Shown: positions 1 through 10,554 of the stretch, in pieces
Numbering within the stretch: the stretch's first letter is position 1
Layout: each line of letters starts with the position of its first letter
Assembly (NCBI GenBank): GCA_029204225.1
Contig: CM055098.1
Coordinates: 21,615,097 to 21,679,096, forward strand
Direction: 5' to 3'
Length of the DNA: 64,000 nucleotides
DNA from: Diphasiastrum complanatum
Lineage: Eukaryota > Streptophyta > Lycopodiopsida > Lycopodiales > Lycopodiaceae
Made by a program: the position numbers and the translations under genes
Notes under the pieces: model-generated
Databases searched by the model: none
What the model saw: only the letters and a program-made list of their open reading frames with translations
Told to the model about the DNA's origin: nothing

Positions 1-298
1 AATAGAGGTTCCTCCTTCTTGATTAGAAATGAACATGAAAAATGAATTACAAAGTACCGCTATTTATAGTGGATTTTAAGGCCCTTGGCCTCAATTTCTA
101 TTGGCCAGTTTATGCCTCTCTTATTATTTGAAATTTGAAATTTAGGGGGAACCCTTTTTCTATTCACTAACTTGACTATTAGGCCCTGCGACATTTCATT
201 CCCACAATTGGCCTAAAGTCCTGTTATTAACTTATAATCAATCAAATAACTATGTGATCATTGGGTTGGACTTACACACGTAGGGTGCCAAATCCCTC

Positions 299-1744
299 TC
301 ACTTATTAGCTAGGGTTAGGGTTGCCTTGATATCCACAAACCCTCCAAATTTATCCCCCACCAAAACTGGTGGCGCTTCCACGACACGTCGGGAAATTTT
401 CACTTCAGGCCCTGATTCGCCTCGCCCCCGGACTTTTATCAGGTGATGCTGTACTTTCTCCATGAATTCAAGGTGTAGCTCGTTGAAATCTTTGTCATGT
501 GGGAAAAAACATTTATGCGCACTTGACAACTAGTTGGATGTTGGCCAGGTGATGAATTGCCTTTCCCATGATCCTCCCAACATTGCCGCACGATAGTACA
601 ATCTCGCTATTGGCAGCTGATCTTAAACCTTATCTGTTGCCATTGGAAGATTTGGATCAAACACAAGCGCCGACAAACAGCCATTCCATCTACAATAAAT
701 AGATGCGAGTGAGGCCAAGTCTTTTGCAAACATCGTAGACTGCCTAATCGTTGGATCTGGAGAGGTCAAGTACTCTTGGGCATAAGCGTGTAACGCTCGT
801 GAAAAATCCATTGCTATGGTCCATGTGAATGTCTGATGATTTATCGGCCAATTTGGCATATTGATAGTTATGCGCTCAAGTGGGACAACACATGCTAACC
901 ATTTATTTCGTCGTGGCATTGGAACATAAATATGTATTAACCCTCAACTCTCTAGGGCTTGTCACATAACTCCTTATGGATGCGGGAGTTTTTTCAAATA
1001 CGATCTTCTGCCAAGGGGGTTGCTCGCCCAAAGCTGGCAACTTATCCAATTCTTTCCCCTTTTCTATCTCTGATGTTTTGAACTTGACGACCCAGCCACC
1101 TCTGGATGATTCATGAGGATGTTGTCGAAGAAATTCTTGGATCTCTTCCTTGATGCTGACTGGTCATTGAAATAATTTCTTGGCTGATCCAATACGTGTC
1201 GATGGCCCTGCTTCTGATAGTGGATTTTCTTGAACATCCGCAGCTTGAGCTAGATCAACATCCATCAGTCCAATACCTGAATCATCCTGCCCTTGATCTG
1301 TGTCCTGTGGTGGCGGTGAGAATGTTGGCATGATCAATATCTGGATCTGTGGAGTTGCTTGAAGAGCAGCAGCAGCTGATTGTTCGTGTGCTTTTATTAT
1401 CTCCTTGGCCTTGGATAATTCTGTGGTGGCCTTTTGCTTGAATGCATCAAACCTCTCATGGAAACCTGCTAAACGGATTTGTAGGTATCCACTTTCAAGA
1501 GGAGGTAATTTATTTCATCTTGCGAGATAGGTTGATTTGCTACTGGTGTATGCAGCAGATTGTCCCGCTCGGTGGCTACTATGTCCGGCTCCTTCAAGAT
1601 GCATTTTTTTTCCAAATTAGCTACGTCCAATTGTCCCTGTAAGAGTGGAATCTGTAGTTTGGCCTCTTGGACGACTTTATCCACTTGATCTTGCGCGTTT
1701 ATACGGCGTCCTGTAATCTTGAAGTGTGTCTTCGTTCTGCTCAA
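299..1744 (-). pseudogene. decayed unrecognised protein-coding remnant
   Basis: Three minus-strand open stretches (1744-1469, 919-623, 529-299) are separated by stops and frame changes, but the sequence between them still reads with protein-like composition. One such stretch, at about 1440-930, is rich in Gln, Ala and Pro and then passes into a Trp/Lys/Glu-rich part. I recognise no domain. It may be the 3' part of the same broken gene or element as the frames at 9366-10049, with the hAT/LTR nest lying between them, but nothing direct joins the two. Function is unknown. Confidence 0.35.
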
Positions 1745-2626
1745 TGTTGCATGGGCCTGTTTCGTACGTCGTTTCGAAATGCGTATGAAACGTCTGGTTC
1801 AGGTTCGAAACATGAAATTTTTTTTAGGTTTTTTTTTTTTTGAAAATGTGTTTTTGAGGGTTTTTGGAGTTTACAAATGTCATAGAAAGTCTAGTAACAC
1901 ATCCAATTTCATGAGAATGCAATTTCAAGAGGAGAAGCTGTGTATGGTGACTATGGTCACTTTCCTCAGTCAATTATTGATATTGTCATGGATAGGTTAT
2001 TAGGTTGCGAGAATTTGTTCATGCCCGTTGCCAGTACATACTACGAAGCTTATGGCCCTTGAGAAATCATGCAGCATGCTTAAGTCACAACGTACATAGT
2101 ACAGGTGCATTCAGGAAGTATGCAAAGACAGTGGACACATCATCATCTTTAGAGTCTTGTAACTTACTAACGTGTAAGTACTTACTACTAACTTAGTACT
2201 ATGAGAACAAGAAGTTTTAAGTTTGGCTTGTCAGTAATGAGGGTTTGCATGGCCATTGCAATTTGCCACATGGTAATAGGTACTCGATAACGTGTCAACA
2301 GTGAACAATCACACTTCTAGGCATGCAACACATCACAGTCTCAAACATCCAAGAACTTCCAGAAATTATAAATTGTAAAGTTATAAACTATACAATGCAC
2401 TGACAACTGACCACTTGGGCACTGACAAATCACAAATTACAATTCAAGAGTCAAAAGTTTAAACTTTAAAGTAAAAGCATAAATAACAAGAGTGTCAAGC
2501 GTGGCCTCAAGGCTCAAGCCTGAGGCCCCATGAGTCTGAAGTCATATGTATAACTATTATGCTAGAGCCTAGAGTATTCCACTATCATCTATGCTGAGTA
2601 TTGAGCAGTGAGTGCCCCCCCCCAAT
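1745..2626. other. non-coding spacer
   Basis: AT-rich sequence without a supportable gene. It starts next to the decayed frame and ends at the hAT C-terminal exon. I looked for a hAT terminal inverted repeat here that pairs with sequence near 9.3 kb and found no convincing one. Confidence 0.5.
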
Positions 2627-3109
2627 CTAGGCTCTAGCTGCCCGCCTCGGACGATGTCGTCGTGGAGGCACTGGCATGTCCTCAAGCTCAAGGTCATCCT
2701 CCCCATCACCCTCATCCTCCTCATCCTCATTCGATTCCTCATCCGATTCCTCAACCTCAGTGGCAGATTCCTCATCTGAGTTAGAGCCCGAGGGACTCTC
2801 GGAGGTGTTTGAGACTGCTGGATGGCTAGGACCCTCTCCTGTGCTCCTGGTCCTACGTGCTGCAGCACCTCCAGTGGTAGGCCCTACGCAATGCACACAA
2901 GGATATTGGAATTAGGACTTAGGATCGACATTACTTTTAACTTACAAATTATAGTTTACAATTTACTATCTAGTATCTACTATCTAGTATATCTACTATC
3001 TAGTATATCTACAAAACTTCAAAGTACTAATATAACGCAGTGAATCGGGAAATCGGGCATCAAAATCAACCTGCAGCTGCTAAGGCCTTCCGATGGAGTG
3101 AATCATAGA
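2627..3109 (-). pseudogene. hAT transposase, C-terminal exons (left of the LTR insertion)
   Basis: This is the distal end of the hAT gene on the minus strand. Bases 3109-3071 finish a coding exon that begins at 8283 and is cut by the LTR element; a GT donor follows at 3070. The last exon starts at 2883 after a pyrimidine/AG acceptor and runs to the stop at 2627. It encodes a Gly/Ala/Arg/Ser stretch, then about 35 residues that are nearly all Glu, Asp and Ser, then a basic tail rich in Pro and Arg. Acidic low-complexity tails are seen in some plant hAT proteins. Assignment to hAT rests on continuity with 8209-9245, because this part alone has no diagnostic domain. Confidence 0.6.
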
Positions 3110-4321
3110 TGTAGCGCAGGCATCCCAAAGGGAGCCGGGAACCACAACTTAGCTTCCCAGCCTTCAACTCTTGCCATCCAAACCCACTTGACATACAAGC
3201 AGCCAACTCGCCAACAACGATCAGACTTAACCAACTTGAAGTTCCGAAAACCAACATTGAGATTCAACCTGGCGCCATGCCAGATCGGGAGTCCCGATGT
3301 GGGTGACTTCCCTCCAAGCAAGCCGCCCAACATACATCAAACTTAACCAACTCGAAGCTTTGTTACAAACAAGTAACATCCATTCCAAGCAAGCGATCTG
3401 ACTTACATCAGACTTAACCAACTGAAAGCTTCGTCACGAGTGCTGGAAGCCAACCTGGCGCCACGCCAGACTGGACAGCCATAAACAGGTAACTTCCACC
3501 CAAGCAAGCCATCCAACTCAGCCGACAGGTTAGAGCCCGTTCCCCAAGACCCATTCACGTTCATGCAAGGAACACTCAGAACCACAAGCCGCGACAGAGA
3601 TGGAGACAACCAGTTTCTGGACCGAATGGTCCCGACAGCATACCGCTGGCGCCACGGACCGAATGGTCCCGACGGCATATCGCTGGCGTCCCGGGATACG
3701 ACCCTCAGCTATGTGCCAACTTAAAATTTTTGAAAGCGGCCTTACAACTGGCGCTTTTATCGAACACTGAAACCCAGAAGGTAATCAGAGTCAGTTTGAG
3801 GAAAATCCCACTTTATTGATAAATCTAAGAAGGTTACATTTCAAGTGTGTGACCGACCCTAGTCTCCGGGGCGCTAGCATGCCAAGGCGAGAGCCATGAC
3901 AACATTCCAGCAAGGGAGGCTGAGAGTTGGTTGGAGCTCGCCCTGAGTCGCAACCCGCACTCCCCTATAGTATTGGTGTGATTCGGCACCTCCCCTCATA
4001 CCAAGCACTCTACCCAAGCTGGTAAAGCACGTTTTTCTCTCTCTAGGATTTTCTCTTTCTAGAAAGTCATTTTCTCTCTCTAGATTTTATTGATTCCCAG
4101 GCTTCCTTTAATCATGCCTAGATCGTGTGAGGTGATTGCACATTGATCTGAGCTGTCTGGACTCCGCTAGAACCGATCAAAGATTTTCAGCCATAGGAAC
4201 TTGGCGCCGGCTGGATTCTGGTCACAGTGGCGCCGGGAGCAGCAGGGGCGCTGTTGGCGCCGGGGACATAGCTGGCGCCAGTGGCGCCGGAAGTAAAGCT
4301 TGTAAAGGTAGCTTTACAACA
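3110..4321 (-). repeat. 3' LTR of the LARD-like element
   Basis: 1212 bp, with TG...CA ends. On the minus strand it follows the purine-rich tract. It carries several GGCGCC-type motifs near 4200-4290 and CT-rich stretches near 4030-4085. It is longer than its partner because it keeps short segments, for example near 3480 and 4230, that the 7035-8208 copy lacks. Confidence 0.9.
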
Positions 4322-6170
4322 TCCACCCCACCTTTATAAAATCTGATGTCCTCATCAGATGTCAGATTAAAGTAAACGTGTCTCCAAATTCAAATAACTA
4401 TACATTTAAGCTACTTGGCACAATACTCAATTTACTGGCCACTTTTTATTAATATTGAAGCTGGCACACCACAAGTTGGAGGCTCAACTCTTTGTACTGA
4501 AAAATTACATAACTTGAAAATATCTCTTTGTCTAGGAAAACCGTAGATTTGATATCGCTTTCGTAAAACCCAAGAACCTTATTAACTGGTGACAGAGGCC
4601 TTTCTTTGAAATGTTCGCCCCTGTCGCTTCTGACTTTCGACTTTGGAACTCCTTTGAGCTCCTGATTTGTCCTTGATGCACTTTGTGTTGAGCTCCCTGA
4701 GCTCCAGATTTGATCAGTTCCGCACAGGTATCAAGGCTCCTTGAGCCAAAGGATTTATCGTTTGATTGCCCACTTTGTGGTTCACTCCGTGCCTTGTTGC
4801 TTCTGCACCTTGGTTTCTCTCCTTGTCCCAGCCTGATCTTGATACTTTTCCATCTTGGCTCTTTAAGGTAGGCAAAGATTGAGTACTCTGCAATGCACCT
4901 CTCACTTAGCTTGAAGAATCAGCCCAAATGGAACCATTGACCTCGTGGAAAGCCAAAGGGTCGCACCAGTTTGATCCGCATACGAACTATCTCTTCGCGT
5001 TTGTTTGAAGCACCATGTCCGTCGCGCAAAACTTGACTTTCACAATTCCATCACTGGTCAGTTGCCTCACAGTCAAAACAAGAAGTGTACATCGAGCTTG
5101 GCTTCAAGTGGCTCTCTTTGAATCAGACACATGCACCCAGAGTTTGCACTAGTCCGATCTCAACGCGAACTGTCCCTTAGCGTCCGTTCGAAATACCAAG
5201 TCTCTCATGCAAGACTCAACTTTCACAGTTCCTTCATTGATCAGCTGCCTTACACGTAACACAAGCCAGCGTACTCATATGTTTCCTCATCATTGCTGGT
5301 CCAGAGAAATCCTATAACAAGCTTTCCTTTCCACAACAAAAACTTGTCAACTTATTAGGTCCAAAGTTCGCCAGACTCCTCGTGTGAGTATGGCTAGGTC
5401 ACCTTGAATTTGCCCCCGTTTTGATCAACTTTCATTCAAAATTTGCCCCAAGAGAGAGGTGTGTGTGATAGTTCCCCTCCACTTATAAAATCAGCTGATC
5501 GGACTTAGAGTAGAGTTCTTCGGACAAAAAGCCTTTCCAACACTTTGCTTTCCATCTGCTAGGATTATGGCTCGATCCAACTTGTTGCCAGTCTTTGAAG
5601 AGGATCCTAGTCTTTCCCCTTTGAGGAAAAACCCAACTGATACTGGATATCACCCATGCTCAGTGAGTTTCAGTTCCGAAGGTGGCCGTCCCAAAATGAA
5701 GACCGACTGCTCCATAGAAGATCTCCCCTGAAATTGCCCTTTCCAACTTTTGACTTCCTGCTTGCGTCTGGTGGGCATTGTCGCAAATGAAACTAACCCA
5801 AGAAACAGGCTAGCCATCTATCCTTTGCAAACATTGAGTCGTTTCGTTGTCGTTCACGTGCGAGTACTTGAATTGCAAATCCGCCCCACAGATTCTGTAG
5901 TCCTCTTTGTTTGATGGTATCAGCCTTCAAAAGAAAGGTTCCTTCTCGAGCCATCAGCTCCTTGTATCACAAGCAATCATGCAAACCAGGCAAAGCACGA
6001 GTACTAAGACTCACCACGAATACATACAAGTAAGACACTCAGGCAGGTTTACAAACAATAACAAAGACAAGGTCCCCCTTTGAGATGGTCTTGCCAACGG
6101 ACCTTTGCTTGGCCGCGCCCATACAAATCGATCACAGAATCAGCCCACATAGGACACCCCTCCAACTATT
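4322..6170. other. interior of the LARD-like element, no gene
   Basis: Non-coding internal sequence. A purine tract on the minus strand at about 4335-4322 abuts the 3' LTR and fits a polypurine tract. No gag, protease, integrase or RT motif is visible in any frame. Confidence 0.65.
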
Positions 6171-6760
6171 CGTGCTTTCACCATTAAGCAGCACATTGCC
6201 TCAGTCACGCCCCACCACTTTTTGGTCGATAGCGCCCTTATAGCTAAACGATCGGCAGCTATCCTTGAATATACCACCCCCGTGGACGCACCCGTGCTTT
6301 CACCGTTAGGCAACACATTGCCTCAGTAACGCCCCCACCAAATCTAGTCGATAGCCCTTATAGCTAAACGATCGGCAGCATACCTCCAATCGTGGACGCA
6401 CCGGTGCTTTCACCGTTAGGCAGCATGTCGCCTCAGTAACGCCCCCACCAAATTTGGTCGATAGCCCTTATAGCTAAACGAATGGCAGCTATCCTTGAAT
6501 ATACCACCCCCGTGGACGCACCCGTGCTTTCACCGTTAGGCAGCACATTGCCTCAGTAACGCCCCCACCAAATCTAGTCGATAGCCCTTATAGCTAAACG
6601 ATCGGCAGCATACCACCCAAATCGTGGACGCACCCGTGCTTTCATCGTTAGGCAGCACATTGCCTCAGTAACGACCCCACCAAATTTGGTCGATAGCCCT
6701 TATAGCTAAACGAACGGTGGCTATCGCGAATATGTCACCCCGCACCCCACAAGGCACAGA
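6171..6760. repeat. tandem repeat in the LARD leader region
   Basis: About five head-to-tail copies of a 113-122 bp unit. Each contains CGTGCTTTCACCGTTAGGCA, a run of CGCCCCCACCAAAT and TAGCCCTTATAGCTAAACGA. Copies start near 6171, 6293, 6407, 6525 and 6638, and diverged relatives continue to about 6960. The array lies just downstream of the primer-binding site in the transcribed direction, where packaging signals are usually found in retroelements; that role is inference. Confidence 0.8.
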
Positions 6761-7020
6761 CCGTGCTTACACCAACCTAATGGCAGCACATTGCCTCATC
6801 TATCCTACGTGCAGACGGCGCCAGGCCCGAACCGCGGAAACTGACCGTGCTTACACCTCAAGGGCAGCACTTTGACTCATCAAGCCCCCGTTCTGCCAAC
6901 CACCTTGACCGTGGACGCACCCGTGCTTACACTGTGAGCAGCACCTTGCACAACAGTTGTCTTGATGAACCCCAAACAGTGGCCATTTCTATGAGATCCG
7001 CATAGCTGACCGGCCAGTCG

Positions 7021-7032
7021 GCTCTGATACCA
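7021..7032 (-). other. primer-binding site (tRNA-Met initiator type)
   Basis: The minus strand reads TGGTATCAGAGC, complementary to the 3' end of initiator tRNA-Met, two bases from the end of the 5' LTR at 7035. It sets the orientation of the element. Confidence 0.85.
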
Positions 7033-7034
7033 CA

Positions 7035-8208
7035 TGTAGCGCAGGCATCCCAAAGGGAGCCGAGAACCACAACTTAGCTTCCCAGCCTTCAACTCTTGCC
7101 ATCCAAACCCACTTGACATACAAGCAGCCAACTCGCCAACAACGATCAGACTTAACCAACTTGAAGCTCCGAAAACCAACATTGAGATCCAACCTGGCGC
7201 CATGCCAGATCGGGGGTCCTGATGTGGGTGACTTCCCTCCAAGCAAGCCGCCCAACATACATCAAACTTAACCAACTCGAAGCTTCGTTACAAACGAGTA
7301 ACATCCATTCCAAGCAAGCGGTCTGACTTACATCAGACTTAACCAACTGAAAGCTTTGTCACGAGCGCTGGAAGCCAACCTGGCGCCACGCCAGACTGGA
7401 TAGCCACCCAAGCAAGCCATCCAACTCAGCCGACAGGTTAGAGCCCGTTCCCCAAGAGCTTAACCCATTCACGTTCATGCAAGGAACACTCAGAACCACA
7501 AGTCGCGACAGATATGGAGACAACCAGTTCCTGGACCAAATGGTCCCGACAGCATACTGCTGGCGCCACGGACCGAATGGTCCCGACGGCATACCGCTGG
7601 CATCCCGGGATACGACCCTCAGCTATGTGCCAACTTAAAAATTTTGAAAGCGGCCTTACAACTGGCGCTTTTACCGAACACTGAAACCCAGAAGGTAATC
7701 AGAGTCAGTTTGAGGAAAATCCCACTTTATTGATAAATCTGAGAAGGTTACATTTCAAGTGTGTGACCGACCCTAGTCTCCGGGGCGCTAGCATGCCAAG
7801 GCGAGAGCCATGACAACATTCCAGCAAGGGAGGCTGAGACTTGGTTGGAGCTCGCCCTGAGTCGCAACCCGCACTCCCCTATAGTATTGGTGTGATTCGG
7901 CACCTCCCCTCATACCAAGCTCTCTACCCAAGCTGGTAAAGCACGTTTTTCTTTCTCTAGGATTTTCTCTTTCTAGAAAGTCATTTTCTCTCTCTAGATT
8001 TTATTGATCCCCAGGCTTCCTTTAATCATGCCTAGATCGTGTGAGGTGATTGCACATCGATCTGAGCTCTCTGGACTCTGCTAGAACCGATCAAAGATTT
8101 TCAGCCATAGGAACTTGGCGCCGGCTGGATTCTGGTCATAGTGGCGCCGGGGACATAGCTGGCGCCAGTGGCGCCGGAAGTAAAGCTTGTAAAGGTAGCT
8201 TTACAACA
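7035..8208 (-). repeat. 5' LTR of the LARD-like element
   Basis: 1174 bp, TG...CA ends, and nearly identical over its length to 3110-4321. On the minus strand it precedes the primer-binding site, so it would hold the promoter. Confidence 0.9.
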
Positions 8209-9245
8209 ATAGACATCCTCCTCCTCTTGTGATCTTGGTGGAAAGTTTGGAACCCTTGCCACATCGATTTCATCGAGATTAACCTACGGAATTAAACCAA
8301 GATTTCGATTCTTAGTACTAGTAAATGATTTAAAAAAATATAGAATTCAGATTAATCATTACCTGCATGGGCTCCCCGGTCTCCCTTAGCTTCTTCAGAA
8401 GCTGTAGGTTGGCATGCACATACACTAACCTCTCCAACTGCGCAATAGAAAGTCTGTTCCTCCTCTTTGTATGAATTAGAGAGAATGCACTTCAATTTCT
8501 CTCACATGCAATTGCTGCGCAACCTTGTGAGAGGACGCGGATGGCAAGTTTTTGCAACTTGGGAACATCATTCCCATACTTCATCCACCATGAAACACGG
8601 TGCAATTGCCCTTCCCTCAGCATCGAGGTGCTTGGTCCTGAACATTCAACATTCAACATTCATCACCATTCAAAATAGTAGATACTAAATCGTTACATTA
8701 CTATCAACTTAGACTTTAGTACATATACTACATAGATGAAATTTTAATCATGATTCATGAATCATGATGGCACCAAGTTTCAACTGGCAAGTAATAAGTT
8801 ATAATTACCAAGTACTTACTGGCAACTGCTAGCTAGTAGGCTGTAGTTTGTAATTACTAATTACATACCTGAATAAATTCAAGTCATCCATGAGTGCATC
8901 TTGATCCCTGGGATCAGGATAGACAGAGGAGACATAGGAATGCCATCCCTGCCCGAGCTCTCGATCATGGAATTGATCTTCATTCCTCCATAGTGGATGA
9001 AGCAAGCAAGCCACGACATGCAGAGGTTGATGAAACCACTGCCACCTGTCTAGAAACATGCCCCTTACTTCTTCCAGCCTGCAAACAATCAGGAGTGAAG
9101 TTTGAGCATTCAAGTCTCAAGAACCTTGATTCCGATTATGAATATCAAATTTGCAAATGCTCATTACTATTAAGTTTTAACTAAATTCTAATCATGAATG
9201 TTCAATGAAGAATCAACTTTGAAACTTTCAACGTAGTAATATACC
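8209..9245 (-). pseudogene. hAT transposase, core exons (right of the LTR insertion)
   Basis: Minus-strand exons with good splice borders: one ending at 9245, 9078-8869, 8638-8363, and 8283 to the insertion at 8209. Exon 9078-8869 carries a WQWFHQPLHVVACLLHP segment like the region before the dimerisation domain of plant hAT transposases. Exon 8638-8363 encodes the hAT C-terminal dimerisation domain (ACERN, then SAFSLIHTKRRNRLS, then LVYVHANL). The Trp normally found in the CERNWS motif is a TGA stop here (8494-8492). The N-terminal BED finger and most of the catalytic part are missing. The next exon is split by the LTR element. The copy is therefore dead twice over. Confidence 0.8.
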
Positions 9246-9365
9246 TATCAGGAGCTATGTTGGTGCAAGTCTGAAGCTGCCCTACATCTACTCTATGACA
9301 TACTAGCTTGATGTGAGGATTCGGCCAGTGTTAGTAGTTCATAAATTGCTAACACGAAATCAATC

Positions 9366-10049
9366 TTAAATCCATACACTTTCCCCTCTAAGTAGAACGC
9401 GGCTAAGGACGAGAGGAGAGCCAACATCGAACTGCTTTTTGGTATTAGATTTGATCTCTCTCTTCAACTCCCCAAAAACCGTTTTGTACCAATCATAAGG
9501 GTGGACAGTCCCCTTAACGAACTCCAACTGGGCTTCGACCAAACGGTGGATGATTTGTGAAGAAATCCTCTCCTCTTGCAGGTTTCCCACCATCAGAAAG
9601 TAGTTCAGGAGCTGTGAGGCTGCCTGAATCAATGGATCATGAATGTCCTCGATGAGATAGCCATCGTTAGTGGGGTACTTGGCTACTCGGGTATCTATAA
9701 AGGCTTGATCACGACATTGGCTTGTTTGTGGGATGGATTAGGCCTATTGCCAAAAACAATGCCTAGGGTAGCAAGGGCGGCCTTTGATACCCGTACCTTG
9801 TGCACTACTCCTTAAAAAGTGATGTAAAATTTGGCTTTGGCCTCGTCCCACGTGACAAAAGCCATGATGACAAACTCCACGCTTATTTTTCTTGAAAATG
9901 CAATGGCACCAACGCTTTGAGCAAAGGCTCAACAACCATTCAGCCACTTGGCCAGTTTTAGGTAAACCCATGATGTCCGTTGCGGTTGGGACATCGCGTC
10001 GAATGAGCGAATTGGGTGGAACAGAGGTATTAGACTCAGTAGAAGACAT
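9366..10049 (-). pseudogene. unrecognised broken coding sequence
   Basis: A minus-strand frame starts with ATG at 10049 (MSSTESNTSVPPNS) and drifts out of frame after about 60 codons. A second frame at about 9870-9700 contains a TWDEAKAKFYITF-like stretch and ALATLGIVFGNRP. A third (about 9700-9366) contains NYFLMVGNLQEERISSQ. The pieces look like one protein broken by frameshifts. I recognise no family. A repeated GGCGAAGGTT motif lies upstream (10310-10520). Confidence 0.4.
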
Positions 10050-10309
10050 GATGGTAGTAGGAAGGTAGGTAAGAAAAGCGATTAGAGGGCTTGAGAGCGT
10101 ATTAGAAAGCTGGTAGGAAGTTCTCAGAAGGTTTGGTCGCAGAAAAAATTTGCAAGAGCTTCGCTAGCACTGGTGAGAAATGAACTCGAAATGAGCCCTT
10201 TTATAGGCAAATTCGGAGGTTCTATTAAACAAAGTACTAGTTTGGCTACTCAGTTCTGGACAAAAATTTGCTGGCAAGATTAGTACTGTGAAAATGGCTT
10301 CCAGAATTT

Positions 10310-10520
10310 TCGGCAAAGGTTCCTGACCAATAGGGTAGCTCGGCGAAGGTTTTGTAGATATGGCGAAGGTTCAACCCTCGCCTAGCTTCAATCTTCGCCT
10401 AGGTACTGTATTTAATGACAAATTTCAAGGTTTCAACCTTCGCCCAACCTAATTTTGATGTTTTGAATCTGTCAGGTTGGCGAAGGTTCATAATGACCGC
10501 ATCATGCTCGGCAAAGGTTC
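10310..10520. repeat. short dispersed repeat GGCGAAGGTT, both orientations
   Basis: At least seven copies of GGCGAAGGTT or its complement AACCTTCGCC, some with one or two changes, lie within about 210 bp. They sit between the truncated end of the copia element and the 10049 start codon. They could be promoter elements of the unrecognised gene; no function is demonstrated. Confidence 0.6.
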
Positions 10521-10554
10521 TCACGGTGACATAGAGTTGACTCTCGCCAAAAGA

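Larger units (their letters stand above)
3110..8208 (-). mobile_element. non-autonomous LTR retrotransposon (LARD-like)
   Basis: Two direct repeats, 3110-4321 and 7035-8208, both begin TGTAGCGCAGG and end TTTACAACA. The element is bounded by an exact 5-bp duplication ATAGA (3105-3109 and 8209-8213). A primer-binding site complementary to initiator tRNA-Met (TGGTATCAGAGC on the minus strand, 7032-7021) and a purine-rich tract next to the other LTR (minus strand, about 4335-4322) show it reads on the minus strand. The 2.7-kb interior has no gag or pol frame and only short accidental ORFs, so it must have moved using enzymes supplied in trans. Large retrotransposon derivatives (LARDs) have this form. 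The LTRs are very similar apart from a few short indels, so the insertion looks fairly young. Confidence 0.9.

Noticed and set aside
300-325. TAGGGTTAGGG, plant telomere-like
   Set aside because: Fewer than two full units; common by chance.
2676-2915. Open + strand frame rich in Ser through 2676-2780
   Set aside because: It is the reverse complement of the acidic Glu/Asp tail of the hAT exon; low-complexity shadow, not a gene.
3098-3678. Several 60-90 codon frames on both strands in 3.1-3.7 kb, repeated at 6.9-7.6 kb
   Set aside because: They lie in the two LTRs, recur because the LTRs are repeats, and show no domain.
6171-6760. CRISPR-like array
   Set aside because: Units are continuous tandem repeats without unique spacers, inside a plant LTR element.
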